Shown here: positions 29,745 through 37,075 of the stretch, one piece after another
Numbering within the stretch: the first letter of the stretch is position 1
How the letters are laid out: every line of letters begins with the position of its first letter
Source of the DNA: CAYNRE01 sp964399535
GTDB lineage: Bacteria; Planctomycetota; Planctomycetia; Pirellulales; CAYNRE01
Reading direction: 5' to 3'
DNA: 37,199 bases
NCBI GenBank assembly: GCA_964399535.1
Contig: CAYNRE010000040.1
Span: forward strand, 1 to 37,199
Notes under the pieces: model-generated
Database searches by the model: none
What the model saw: only the letters and a program-made list of their open reading frames with translations
Told to the model about the DNA's origin: nothing
Position numbers and translations under genes: made by a program

Positions 29745-29788
29745 AACAAAAATGCTCGACATGGCCACCCATGTCGAGCATTTTTGTT
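29745..29788. terminator. Perfect 20-bp hairpin terminator, works both ways
   Basis: A 20-bp perfect stem (29745-29764 with 29769-29788) around a CCAC loop. An A-tract precedes and TTTTTGTT ends the right arm, giving a factor-independent terminator for the RecT transcript, with A/T symmetry allowing it to act in reverse as well. Its right end abuts the next promoter. Confidence 0.9.
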
Positions 29789-29815
29789 GACTGAAGGCCG
29801 GTTCGTCTGCATTAT
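29787..29815 (+). promoter_or_regulatory. Promoter of the replication operon
   Basis: TTGACT (29787-29792), 17 nt, CATTAT (29810-29815), in one of the few AT-rich patches of the window. Eight bases separate the -10 from ATG 29824, so the mRNA is probably leaderless. The -35 begins in the last two bases of the terminator stem. Confidence 0.6.
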
Positions 29816-29823
29816 TGCAAGCG

Positions 29824-30069
29824 ATGACGGTGAACATCCAGGCCGGCGACGGGTCGCCCGAGGGGCAGAGGGCCAAGATCATCAGGTTCTTGGCGGTGGA
29901 AACGGGGGCTGACGCGCGCACGGCGTCGCGATGGATCGACGGGGGTCCGGTGTCGCCGGCCATCGACTACGCGCTCCGGGCAGCCTCGGAGCGGCTCGGA
30001 TTCGCCTCCGAGGCAATCGCCTTGCGCGAGCAAAACCTGAACAAGTCCGCAGCGTTCAAGGACGGGTGA
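29824..30069 (+). CDS. Small HTH-like DNA-binding protein
   Basis: An 81-aa protein. RAKIIRFLAVETGADARTASRWIDGG has the spacing of a helix-turn-helix (TGADARTASRWI) as in small phage regulators, and YALRAASERLGFASEAIAL adds two helices. It heads the replication operon, eleven bases before the initiator gene, as phage Cro/CII-type regulators often do. It could control its own promoter, the GCTAGC dyads, or both. Confidence 0.7.
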   Translation: MTVNIQAGDGSPEGQRAKIIRFLAVETGADARTASRWIDGGPVSPAIDYALRAASERLGFASEAIALREQNLNKSAAFKDG

Positions 30070-30079
30070 GGGAACCTAC

Positions 30080-30985
30080 ATGAAGTTCGAGAGGGAACCC
30101 TGGCGTAAACTCTACGTTTCTGAGTCGTTGGAGCACCGTGCCCTGCCCCTCTTCACGAGGGGTCTCCGGGACTACCTTTTGAGGTTCGCCGGACCCGACG
30201 GAACCCTCATCCGATCCACCACCGACCCCGCATCGGACCTCTACCGCACACTGACCTGTCACAAAAACGAGGCAAAAAGTTTGCGGGTCGCTCTCCAAGC
30301 CTTGATGGACATCGGATTCTTGGAGCACTCTGCTGGGTGTTTGCGCATCGCGAAGTTCGAGATTGCGCAATCCAGTCGCACCTCGAACGCCGAACGCCAA
30401 AAGCGTTACCGTTCACGCAAGTCCACGGAATCGTTGGGGACCGAGCGCCACGAAGCCGTAACGGACACCGCAACGCGTAACGTAACGCGTTACGTCACCG
30501 GTAACGTAACGCCCGTTGTAACGCGTTACGCCAAAAGTAACAGCAGCGTTACGTTACGCGTTACGTCACCAGAATTAGAAGAAGAGAAGAGAGATGACGA
30601 CGACGAAGATCCGACCAGACACGAAGCGCGGCCGGGGGGGCCTCCGGCGGCTTCGGCGGCGGCGGCGGCTACGGCTCCGGTCGACAAGCGGTTCGCGATG
30701 CACCCCGGGTGGTCGCTCGACGAACGAACCAGGGCCAGCCTCGAAGTCGAGATGATCCCGGATTGGGCGGTTGCCCGGCTAGCGCAGCAAGCCATCACGC
30801 ACTTCGCCGCCGGGGACGAGCGATGCACCGATGCGGTTTGGCGCCAGCGAGTCGCCAAGTGGGTCCGCCGGGATTGGCACGACGCGAACCGCCGGCCCCG
30901 CCAAGACGGGCTCGCCAAGGCCGACGCCACAACGGGAAACCCGCCTGAACTCGCCGATTGGCAGGGGTACCATGCGCCCCGCTGA
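30080..30985 (+). CDS. Replication initiator-like protein containing the origin
   Basis: A 301-aa protein, ATG 30080 after GAGGGAACC. The first 110 residues look like a winged-helix domain (LPLFTRGLRDYLLRF, AKSLRVALQALMDIGFLEHS, GCLRIAKFEI). A basic linker ERQKRYRSRK is followed by 50 low-complexity residues (VTRYVTGNVTPVVTRY) encoded by the iteron array, then an acidic patch, an Ala-rich linker and a C-terminal helical domain (DWAVARLAQQAITHF, VWRQRVAKWVRRDW). Domain order, neighbours and embedded repeats match lambda O-type initiators; sequence homology to O was not seen. Confidence 0.78.
   Translation: MKFEREPWRKLYVSESLEHRALPLFTRGLRDYLLRFAGPDGTLIRSTTDPASDLYRTLTCHKNEAKSLRVALQALMDIGFLEHSAGCLRIAKFEIAQSSRTSNAERQKRYRSRKSTESLGTERHEAVTDTATRNVTRYVTGNVTPVVTRYAKSNSSVTLRVTSPELEEEKRDDDDEDPTRHEARPGGPPAASAAAAATAPVDKRFAMHPGWSLDERTRASLEVEMIPDWAVARLAQQAITHFAAGDERCTDAVWRQRVAKWVRRDWHDANRRPRQDGLAKADATTGNPPELADWQGYHAPR
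30405..30564. repeat. Iteron array of GTAAC/GTTAC, candidate replication origin
   Basis: Thirteen or so copies of the pentamer GTAAC or its complement GTTAC; eleven fall in 30477-30564, at 30477, 30482, 30489, 30501, 30506, 30518, 30525, 30537, 30548, 30553 and 30560. Many pair as palindromes (GTAACGCGTTAC at 30482 and 30518). A longer block ACGCGTTACGTCACC occurs twice (ends at 30499 and 30570). Placed inside the initiator gene, as in lambda. Confidence 0.75.
30571..30598 (+). other. AT/purine-rich patch beside the iterons
   Basis: Immediately after the last iteron comes a run of A and G with only six other bases (starts AGAATTAGAAGAAGAG). In a GC-rich genome this is a striking low-stability stretch and fits a DNA unwinding element. 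Confidence 0.6.
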
Positions 30986-31991
30986 TGAGGTTCGGGCTGC
31001 ATTTTCGGACCCCCACCGGGTCGCCAAGGCCCTCGGCCTCGACGCCGGTTCCAAGCCGCAATCGACCGGGATCATGGTCATTTGCCCCCATCACTCCGAG
31101 CGAACCCCGTCGTGCTCGCTCACCACCGGGCCGGACGGCACCCTGCGGGTCAAATGCTTCGGCTGCGACTGGACCGCCGACGTGATCGGCCTGGTTGCCG
31201 AGGTTTTTGGCATCGAACCCCGTGGTGAAGGCTTCAAACAGGCCGTTTCCGAGGCGGCCCGCCTTGCCGGGCTCCACAGCCTCGCTGACGAGCTTTCGTC
31301 CCGACCCGCACCCACCCCCCCAGCCGTCGCCAAAAGCGCGGCTCCGGCCGATTCTACTGGAGCAAAACTGAAGGACTACCCACCCCGGCACGAGGTCGCG
31401 ACGCTCTGGCAGTTTGCCGGTTCCGTCGCCGCCGACCGAGAGGCCAGCGAGTACCTCGTCTGCAAGCGCAAGCTCGACCCCGACTACATCGCCAACGCGA
31501 ATCTCCTGCGCGTGATCCCGCGAGACCACCCTCTACCGCGATGGGCCCGCTACCAAGGCCAGTCCTGGGCGGAGACCGGTCACCGCATGATTTGCCGACT
31601 GTTCGATCCCAAGGGGGAGTGCGTGAGCCTCCGAGCTTGGCGCATCTCCGACGGCGACAGCCCGAAGCGCCTCCCGCCGGGCGGCCACAAGTGCTCGAAC
31701 CACGTCCTAGCCAACCGGACCGCCGTCGGGATGCTACTCGGGCGCTACCGTCCTCGCATCCTGGAGGTGACCGAGGGCGAGCCCGACTGGGCGACCATGT
31801 GCCAAATTTCCCAAGACGTGACCATCGCCGTCGTCGGCGTCGGTTCCGGCTGGTGGAGCAAGGAGATCGCCGCGCGAGTCCCCGCCACCACCAGGGTCAA
31901 CGTCCGCACGCACGACGACGAGGCCGGCGAGAAGTACGCCGCCCAGATCGCAGAGACGCTAGAACGGTGCTCCGTGTGGAGGGTGGCATGA
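30972..31991 (+). CDS. DnaG-type primase, zinc finger plus TOPRIM
   Basis: A 339-aa primase-like protein. The CHC2 zinc finger is CPHHSERTPSC followed by VKCFGCDWTADVIGL. The TOPRIM part carries EVTEGEPDWATM (catalytic Glu), VVGVGSGWW and VRTHDDEAGEKYAA (the D-x-D-like motif). There is no helicase domain; the next gene supplies it. It synthesises RNA primers for lagging-strand replication. ATG 30972 overlaps the initiator gene end by 14 nt. Confidence 0.9.
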   Translation: MRPADEVRAAFSDPHRVAKALGLDAGSKPQSTGIMVICPHHSERTPSCSLTTGPDGTLRVKCFGCDWTADVIGLVAEVFGIEPRGEGFKQAVSEAARLAGLHSLADELSSRPAPTPPAVAKSAAPADSTGAKLKDYPPRHEVATLWQFAGSVAADREASEYLVCKRKLDPDYIANANLLRVIPRDHPLPRWARYQGQSWAETGHRMICRLFDPKGECVSLRAWRISDGDSPKRLPPGGHKCSNHVLANRTAVGMLLGRYRPRILEVTEGEPDWATMCQISQDVTIAVVGVGSGWWSKEIAARVPATTRVNVRTHDDEAGEKYAAQIAETLERCSVWRVA

Positions 31992-33079
31992 GCGACGACG
32001 CGCGGCATCTCGCCAAGGCCCTCGACCTGAACGATCAACACATCCGAGGTCAGGTGGTGCCCGTCCGGCCGCCCGTTCCGATGACCGCCAAGGCCAAGCG
32101 AGAGGCCGAGAACGCTCAGCCAAACCCGCTCACCGTGAAGGATCTGCTCACGCAGGCCATGGACCGGGCCCTCTCGACGACCCGCCTGCCCGTGTTCAAA
32201 ACCGGCCACTGGATGCTCGACGAGTACACCGGCGGCCTCCGAAGCGGCCACGTTTGGGTGATCGGAGCCGACACGTCCTGGGGCAAGTCCACTTGGGCCG
32301 TGTCCTTCGCCGACCTCAACATGACCGCCGGCAACCGCGTCCTCATCGTCAGCGTGGAAGACCCTCCCGAGCTGTACGGCCGACGGCTGCTCGCCAGAAG
32401 ATCCAAGGTTTCTGCCATCCGGCTGCGCGACCAACGCCTGAACCCGGAGGAGATGATGCGGGTCACGTCAGCCGTGGCCGCCGCTCAACCTTTGCCATTC
32501 TTTCTTGACGCTCGGACAGAGCGAGCCGAGTGGGTTGCCAAGCACCTGCCTGGCATCATCGCGGACCACGAGATCCGCATCGTAATCGTTGATTACTTGC
32601 AGGAGATGCGCTCGGTGCAGTCGTACACGCAGACCCGGGACGAGGTTTCAGCGGTCGCCAAGATGCTCCGAGAGGCGATCAAGGGGGCCGGCGCCGCCGG
32701 CATCTTCCTGAGCCAACTCACCATCGAAGACCCGAACAAGCCGCCGACCAAGCACATGATCCGCGAGAGCCGGAACGTCTCGAACGCAGCCGAGGGCGTC
32801 ATGCTCGGGTGGACCCCAGCTCAGGACTTCGGCGACTTCCAGAAAGGAAAGCGTTATTTGCTGGTTGACAAGGCCAAGGATGGCATCGCCAAGCGGTACG
32901 TCGAGTTGGAGTGGGACGACAACATGGCGACGTTCCTGGAGGCCCGCGACCCGTACGAGCCCCCGGATTACTTGGCCGACCTCGCCACCCGGATCGACCC
33001 GGATGCTCCCGTTCCAGACGGTGACGATGGCGACGACGCTGGCGACATGGCGCCGCTGGACGGCGGAGAGGCGTTCTGA
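31988..33079 (+). CDS. DnaB-type replicative helicase
   Basis: A 363-aa RecA-fold helicase equivalent to the C-terminal domain of DnaB. Walker A is IGADTSWGKSTW near residue 90-100, Walker B RIVIVDYLQEM near 197-207, followed by AGIFLSQL. The usual N-terminal domain of DnaB is reduced to about 60 residues. The last 35 residues are acidic (DDGDDAGDMAPLDGG). ATG overlaps the primase stop (ATGA), so primase and helicase are made together. Confidence 0.92.
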   Translation: MSDDARHLAKALDLNDQHIRGQVVPVRPPVPMTAKAKREAENAQPNPLTVKDLLTQAMDRALSTTRLPVFKTGHWMLDEYTGGLRSGHVWVIGADTSWGKSTWAVSFADLNMTAGNRVLIVSVEDPPELYGRRLLARRSKVSAIRLRDQRLNPEEMMRVTSAVAAAQPLPFFLDARTERAEWVAKHLPGIIADHEIRIVIVDYLQEMRSVQSYTQTRDEVSAVAKMLREAIKGAGAAGIFLSQLTIEDPNKPPTKHMIRESRNVSNAAEGVMLGWTPAQDFGDFQKGKRYLLVDKAKDGIAKRYVELEWDDNMATFLEARDPYEPPDYLADLATRIDPDAPVPDGDDGDDAGDMAPLDGGEAF

Positions 33080-33140
33080 GCCGGCCTCGCCTCTGGCAGA
33101 GGACAACGCGCCCGGTGAGGGCGCCAAGGAAAGGGAATCC

Positions 33141-33317
33141 ATGGAAAAGGTGACTGAAGTGCTGGTCCAGTTGAGCCCGAGAGCTTGCTCCGGCGAGGTT
33201 CCGTTCGAGACCTACCCGGACGAGACGCTCCGGGAGAACGAGATCGTCACGCTCCGCTTGGAGCACGGATCCTTGGTGGTCGAGCGGAGGATCACGGCTC
33301 CGCCGGTGGGGATCTGA
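33141..33317 (+). CDS. Small unknown protein
   Basis: A 58-aa protein starting after AAGGAAAGGGAATCC. It consists of strands (KVTEVLVQLSPRA, EIVTLRLEHGSLVVERRITA) and probably forms a small beta barrel. It lies between the helicase and a coupled small gene. No family recognised. Confidence 0.62.
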   Translation: MEKVTEVLVQLSPRACSGEVPFETYPDETLRENEIVTLRLEHGSLVVERRITAPPVGI

Positions 33318-33526
33318 TGTCCTCGGTGGCGGAGGACCGGGCCCTCCGGTACGCCAAGCGGGCCGGAGGGCGCGTGGAAGTCGAGATCGAGGAGGTCGAC
33401 GGTGCCAGGATCTACACGGTCCGCATCACGTCCCGGGCCGGAGGCGAATCCGACCGCATCGGCGTCGGAGCGAACTTCGACGAGGCTGTCACCATGGCCC
33501 TCAAATGGCACGGGACGGCTCACTAG
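33317..33526 (+). CDS. Small unknown protein
   Basis: A 69-aa protein whose ATG shares an A with the preceding TGA (TGATG). It has an alternating strand pattern (GRVEVEIEEVDGARIYTVRI) and a C-terminal helix (NFDEAVTMALKWHG). Last gene of the replication operon; a new promoter follows directly. Confidence 0.64.
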   Translation: MSSVAEDRALRYAKRAGGRVEVEIEEVDGARIYTVRITSRAGGESDRIGVGANFDEAVTMALKWHGTAH

Positions 33527-33529
33527 CCG

Positions 33530-33559
33530 CTTGCACCGCTAGCGCAGAGGTGCTACATG
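33530..33559 (+). promoter_or_regulatory. Promoter overlapped by half-dyad CTTGC-ACC-GCTAGC
   Basis: TTGCAC (33531-33536), 17 nt, TACATG (33554-33559). The half-operator CTTGC-N3-GCTAGC (33530-33543) covers the -35. The -10 contains the ATG at 33557, so the true start of the gene must be further down; GAAGGAG at 33571 supports ATG 33584. Confidence 0.6.
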
Positions 33560-33583
33560 AGGAACGAACCGAAGGAGAACGAC

Positions 33584-33925
33584 ATGCGAGACGGAATCGT
33601 CGCCCAGGGCGACGTGATGTTCATCCCGATCCCGGAGCTGCCCGTTGGGTTGTCCCAGTCGGCGGAGGCTCCCATCGTGGTCGCGCACTCGGAGACCGGC
33701 CACCATCACGTCGTCCAGGACGGCGAGGCCCGGATGTTCGAGCGCATCGAACGTGAGGCGGCGAACCCTCTCGTCTGCTACTTGTTCGTCGACTCGGATC
33801 ACGTCGACGTGGTTCACCATCGCCCGTGGTCCACCCACGAGGCGATCCGTCTCGCCCACGGGGCTTGGGAGGTTCGCCGTCAGCGTGAGCACACCCCGGA
33901 CGGGTGGCGCGTGGTCCAGGACTGA
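33584..33925 (+). CDS. Conserved phage-type protein of unknown function
   Basis: A 113-aa protein. ATG 33584 has GAAGGAG 6 nt upstream, so the earlier ATG 33557 inside the -10 box is rejected. The pattern VAQGDVMFIPIPELP, SETGHHHVVQD, VDVVHHRPWSTH and WEVRRQREHTPDG matches a small family that I have seen often in phages and islands, all with the G-D-V-x-x-x-P start, the G-H-H-H turn and the Q-R-E end. The His-rich turn suggests a cupin-like metal site. Function unknown. Confidence 0.76.
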   Translation: MRDGIVAQGDVMFIPIPELPVGLSQSAEAPIVVAHSETGHHHVVQDGEARMFERIEREAANPLVCYLFVDSDHVDVVHHRPWSTHEAIRLAHGAWEVRRQREHTPDGWRVVQD

Positions 33926-33926
33926 C

Positions 33927-35318
33927 ATGACCGACCTCTCCGTCCTGGAAGCCGTCCAAGATGGGACGGCCGAGTATCAGTGGGCCACGATCCAAACCGG
34001 GCCGCTGGTGCTACGCGTCTTCGCCGACGCCTTGAAGGTGGGAGGCGTGCGGGTCAACGTGTCTGCCCGTGAGGCTCAACTCGTGGCGGACGAGTTGGGA
34101 GCGATGCTCACCACGCCAGAGATCGAGGACTTGATCTACGAGAGAGCCGAGGTGCGGGTGCCGGCGTACACGGGCTCCCCGGAGTCGAGGACGGCTGCGC
34201 AGCACTCGCTGGACATCGACGCCGCCATCGAAGCGTTGAGAGCACGCCCCGGTCAACTCGTGGCGACGGTCGGCAAGTCGTGGGTGCTCAGCAACAAGGC
34301 GACGCGAGACCGCGCCGTGAACTACGGGTGGCACGACCCTGGCGCGAAGCACATGCCGGTGTCGCCGAGGCTTGTGTCGGCCAAGGTGAGGGTATGGCAA
34401 CCCGAGGCGTCGGCTCACAACTTGGAGCACCGAGATTACTCGCAGACCTTGCGCCTCGTGGCCGACGAATGCACCATGAACGGAAAGGTTGGGTCGCTTG
34501 GCGTGATCTTGAGGAACCCGTTGTTCTGTGGGCTCGTGACGCGCGACGGACCGATCAAGAACTTGCGCCAGCCCGGTGTGGCCCTGCTGGCCGAGGAGAA
34601 GGCCAGCACGATCCCGGCCATGGATCCGACCAGCAACGCCAATGCGTCGCTCGGCGAGATGTGCGCCCTTTGGTGCGAGCACCAAGCGCGCACCGTCGAG
34701 CGCCCAGGAGCGGTGCTCGTGGCGTCGTGGCTCAAGGTGTGCGAGCGGAACGGCAAGCCGTTGGGCATCACGAAGGGCAACCACTGTGCGGCGGCGCAGT
34801 CGGCGGCGCTCAGAACGATGAAGCGCGACGGTGACAAACTGCCACACGGCTATCGAGCGGCGGCGAAGGAACTCATGGCGGACGCCATAGCGGCTGGGAC
34901 ATGGCGGGACGCGACGCTCTGGCGCGAAGGGTCGTGGTCGGCTCGCGTTGGCGACCTCGCGGTCTACGACCGCTCGGTGCCAGGTCGACCCGAGACATCC
35001 TGGTGGGGGCATGTGGATCGCGTCGTTGTGGTCGACGACCAGAAGGTCACGACGCTCGGCGCCAACGAGGGACCGCAAGGCGAGTGGCGCCGCGAGACCC
35101 TCACGAAAGATCACCCGCGGTTGCTCGGATTCGTGGAGTACCCGCACGCCGGAGCGTCCTCCCTCCCACGCGAGGCGGGCGAGGTATCGGCCAAATCAGT
35201 GACCGCGGGTGTCTATTCCTCGCCCATGGATGCGCTAGCCGTGTCCCTCGGGCGCACCGTCGACGACGGATTGGCCGAGATGCGAGAGCATGGATGGGCG
35301 CCGCGCGACGGATCGTAG
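33927..35318 (+). CDS. Hybrid cell-wall protein: NYGWH domain plus CHAP-like amidase
   Basis: A 463-aa protein made of two halves that exist as separate genes elsewhere in this window. Residues 1-185 are paralogous to the protein at 17096 (VFADALKVGGVRVNVSA, GKSWVLSNKA, NYGWH, HRDYSQTLRLV). Residues 240-410 are paralogous to the protein at 24584 (EMCALWCEHQA, ITKGNHCAAAQSAAL, GDLAVYDRS, SWWGHVDRVV, TLGANEGPQG). Neither tail anchor is kept; the C-terminus is soluble. No signal peptide is visible. Probably a wall-degrading enzyme made in soluble form, such as an endolysin. Confidence 0.84.
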   Translation: MTDLSVLEAVQDGTAEYQWATIQTGPLVLRVFADALKVGGVRVNVSAREAQLVADELGAMLTTPEIEDLIYERAEVRVPAYTGSPESRTAAQHSLDIDAAIEALRARPGQLVATVGKSWVLSNKATRDRAVNYGWHDPGAKHMPVSPRLVSAKVRVWQPEASAHNLEHRDYSQTLRLVADECTMNGKVGSLGVILRNPLFCGLVTRDGPIKNLRQPGVALLAEEKASTIPAMDPTSNANASLGEMCALWCEHQARTVERPGAVLVASWLKVCERNGKPLGITKGNHCAAAQSAALRTMKRDGDKLPHGYRAAAKELMADAIAAGTWRDATLWREGSWSARVGDLAVYDRSVPGRPETSWWGHVDRVVVVDDQKVTTLGANEGPQGEWRRETLTKDHPRLLGFVEYPHAGASSLPREAGEVSAKSVTAGVYSSPMDALAVSLGRTVDDGLAEMREHGWAPRDGS

Positions 35319-35346
35319 CAAGAAGAGCGGGCGAAGAGGCGTGCAA

Positions 35347-35772
35347 GTGGATGACGACGTGGAACCGACGATTCATTCCTTCTGGTTGGTGGCGCTGATC
35401 GGCGGGTGCGTCGAGGCGGCCGAGTACGCCCGGGGGCATCACGACCCCCGGGCCGCGCTCGCCAACGCTAGCGCGGCCTACCGCGAGTGGCTCCTCCGCC
35501 TGCTCGACGGCTCCGGCTACGGCAACGGCCACGGCTCCGGCGGCGGCAACGGCGGCGGCGGCGGCTTCGGCCACGGCTACGGCGGCGGCGACGGCGGCGA
35601 CGGCGACGGCGGCGACGGCGGCGGCTTCGGCGGCGGCAACGGCTTCGGCTTCGGCGGCGGCGACGGCGCGGGCTCCGGCTACGGATACGCTCCCCCCCTC
35701 CGTGTGCGGGTGGGCGGCGAGTGGTGGGATCGCGAGCGCGCGCTCGCGTGGATCGCGGAGGCCATGAAGTGA
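35347..35772 (+). CDS. Glycine-rich low-complexity protein
   Basis: A 141-aa protein; GTG 35347 has GAAGAGG 7 nt upstream, with GTG 35341 and ATG 35290 as alternatives. The N-terminal 50 residues are a helical unit (SFWLVALIGGCVEAAEYARG, AAYREWLLRLLDG). About 60 residues of Gly with Tyr, Phe, Asp, Asn and His follow, then PLRVRVGGEWWDRERALAWI. The repeats recall Gly/Tyr-rich flexible proteins seen in phages. Role unknown. Confidence 0.65.
   Translation: MDDDVEPTIHSFWLVALIGGCVEAAEYARGHHDPRAALANASAAYREWLLRLLDGSGYGNGHGSGGGNGGGGGFGHGYGGGDGGDGDGGDGGGFGGGNGFGFGGGDGAGSGYGYAPPLRVRVGGEWWDRERALAWIAEAMK
35514..35690 (+). repeat. GGC-rich trinucleotide tract
   Basis: An imperfect (GGC)n tract encodes the glycine region of the gene at 35347, with interspersed TAC, TTC, GAC and AAC codons. 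It reads as slippage-derived coding sequence and not as a regulatory repeat. Confidence 0.7.
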
Positions 35773-35795
35773 CTCCTCTCCGCGATGCTTCGAGC

Positions 35796-36023
35796 ATGAG
35801 TCGTCAGGCGTTGGTGATGTTCACGATCTACCAACGCCCGAGCGACTACCCGGACCACTACGTCGTGCGCAAGTGGTTCAGCGGACCTGGCGAGGCTCGG
35901 CCCGACGCGACCGTGCGCCTCGCGTCCTCGTTGGAGGAGGCACGCGGCATGGTGCCGTGTGAGTGCGTGCGCTTGGAGCGACACCAGGACGACGACGCGG
36001 TCATCGTGGAGACATGGATCTGA
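35796..36023 (+). CDS. Small unknown protein
   Basis: A 75-aa protein from ATG 35796; ATG 35820 is possible. It contains MFTIYQRPSDYPDHYVVRKW, a helix ASSLEEARGMV and a C-terminal strand RLERHQDDDAVIVETWI. The pattern is that of small beta-alpha-beta proteins found in phages. No family named. Confidence 0.65.
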   Translation: MSRQALVMFTIYQRPSDYPDHYVVRKWFSGPGEARPDATVRLASSLEEARGMVPCECVRLERHQDDDAVIVETWI

Positions 36024-36042
36024 TCGTCAAGCGGAGGACAGC

Positions 36043-36210
36043 ATGGAAGCAATCGAAGTAGGAGCGAGCGGTCTCGGGCTCCTGTTCCTGATCACATCGT
36101 CGGCCCTCGCTTGCAACGGCCAGCTCGGTCCGTCCATCGGGTGTGTGATCGCCGCTTTCATCTGCGGAGCCGTGTCGCGCGGGTTGTCGTCGGATCGGAG
36201 TGACACATGA
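36043..36210 (+). CDS. Tiny membrane protein with two segments
   Basis: A 55-aa protein; ATG 36043 preceded by GGAGGACAGC. Two hydrophobic segments (GLGLLFLITSSALAC and SIGCVIAAFICGAVS) fill most of it. Possible holin or small membrane accessory; not assignable. Confidence 0.62.
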   Translation: MEAIEVGASGLGLLFLITSSALACNGQLGPSIGCVIAAFICGAVSRGLSSDRSDT

Positions 36211-36509
36211 TCGACGCTCACGGCATGAAGCGCAACTTGGTGGCGCGGTTCGTGGTCGGGGCGTCCGTCCTCGTAACGGCGGCCCTGGTGGTGACGGCCT
36301 GGCTCTACCGCGGCAACGCGGCGGTCATGCCGAGCGCGCCGCATTGGGAGTACCGGGTCGTCCAGTTGCGTCGCGACGATGGCCACGAGAACATGCAGAC
36401 CCTTCTGAACATCTACGGCAACGACGGATGGGAGTTCGCTGGCATGGCGACGGCGGACGGGTTCGTCGGCAGCTACGTCGTGCTGAAGCGTCCAGGGGGC
36501 TCGCGATGA
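36207..36509 (+). CDS. DUF4177-like protein with N-terminal anchor
   Basis: A 100-aa protein, ATG overlapping the previous stop (ATGA); ATG 36225 is an alternative. Residues 12-32 (VVGASVLVTAALVVTAWL) span the membrane. The rest matches the DUF4177 layout: HWEYRVVQLRRDD, LNIYGNDGWEFAGM, then SYVVLKR. DUF4177 proteins are small and of unknown function. Confidence 0.74.
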   Translation: MIDAHGMKRNLVARFVVGASVLVTAALVVTAWLYRGNAAVMPSAPHWEYRVVQLRRDDGHENMQTLLNIYGNDGWEFAGMATADGFVGSYVVLKRPGGSR

Positions 36510-36898
36510 GCTTGCTTGAGCATGTGGAGTTCGACCTCTGGCGACCGTACATCATCGTCGAGAGGTACTCGCGAGACGGCGGCCACGAGAACCCGCGCTT
36601 GCGGATCGAGTTACGGGCCCCCGAGGACGTGTTGCAAGCGGCGTTGGCGTTCCAGATGCGGTGCGTCGCGTGTGGGCGCCTCATGCACCCGTTCCGGTTG
36701 CGCAAGGGATCACGCGTCGAGGATTACGGGTCGGGCGTCTACTTCGCTGCCGCTTGCCCCCTGAACGTCTCGGTGGGGTGCTCGCGTAGTCGCGCTGCCG
36801 CCGAGGAGTACAAGCGCGTCACAGCTAGCGTGGTGGCGCTCACGGGCGGCAGGGCGCGACCGCAAGGCGCGCTCGGGTTGTTCGGTGACGACAAGTGA
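36506..36898 (+). CDS. Unknown protein with CxxC zinc-like site
   Basis: A 130-aa protein with ATG overlapping the previous TGA. CVACGRLMHPFR and a later AACPLNVSVGC form a likely zinc site near residues 53-90. The flanks are strand (PRLRIELRAP) and helix (RAAAEEYKRVTASVVAL). No family recognised. Confidence 0.68.
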   Translation: MSLLEHVEFDLWRPYIIVERYSRDGGHENPRLRIELRAPEDVLQAALAFQMRCVACGRLMHPFRLRKGSRVEDYGSGVYFAAACPLNVSVGCSRSRAAAEEYKRVTASVVALTGGRARPQGALGLFGDDK

Positions 36899-37074
36899 TC
36901 CCGGAGCACTCGGCTGAGATCGAGCGTGCGGCGAGGCGCGCGATCCTGGAGCTGGTGTTCCTGGGCGCGAGCATGGTGGAGCGCGTGGAAGCCGCCGAGG
37001 AGTTGGCTAGATCATGCGGCCTGGAATGGCCGGTGAGGCACGAGGACTGTTCAACGAAAACGAAAGGGAAGTGA
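36895..37074 (+). CDS. Small helical protein
   Basis: A 59-aa protein starting at GTG 36895, which overlaps the preceding TGA (GTGA). It is largely one or two helices (IERAARRAILELVFLGASM, VERVEAAEELARSCG) with a basic end TKTKGK. Overlap geometry, continuity of the operon and spacing (one base before the next ATG) support it as a real gene. Confidence 0.6.
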   Translation: MIPEHSAEIERAARRAILELVFLGASMVERVEAAEELARSCGLEWPVRHEDCSTKTKGK

Positions 37075-37075
37075 C

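Noticed and set aside
30778..30792. GCTAGC-GCA-GCAAG half-dyad in the initiator gene
   Set aside because: It lies deep in coding sequence with no promoter nearby; probably chance, since GCTAGC is expected about a dozen times by composition.
33557..33583. N-terminal extension of the gene at 33584
   Set aside because: ATG 33557 is inside the -10 box TACATG; the ribosome site GAAGGAG fits ATG 33584.
34011..35147. 378-aa reverse open frame opposite the hybrid wall protein
   Set aside because: Antisense shadow; the forward frame has two domains with paralogues elsewhere in the window.
35514..35690. GGC tract as a CRISPR array or regulatory repeat
   Set aside because: There are no spacers or unit-length repeats; it is an in-frame Gly-rich coding region.
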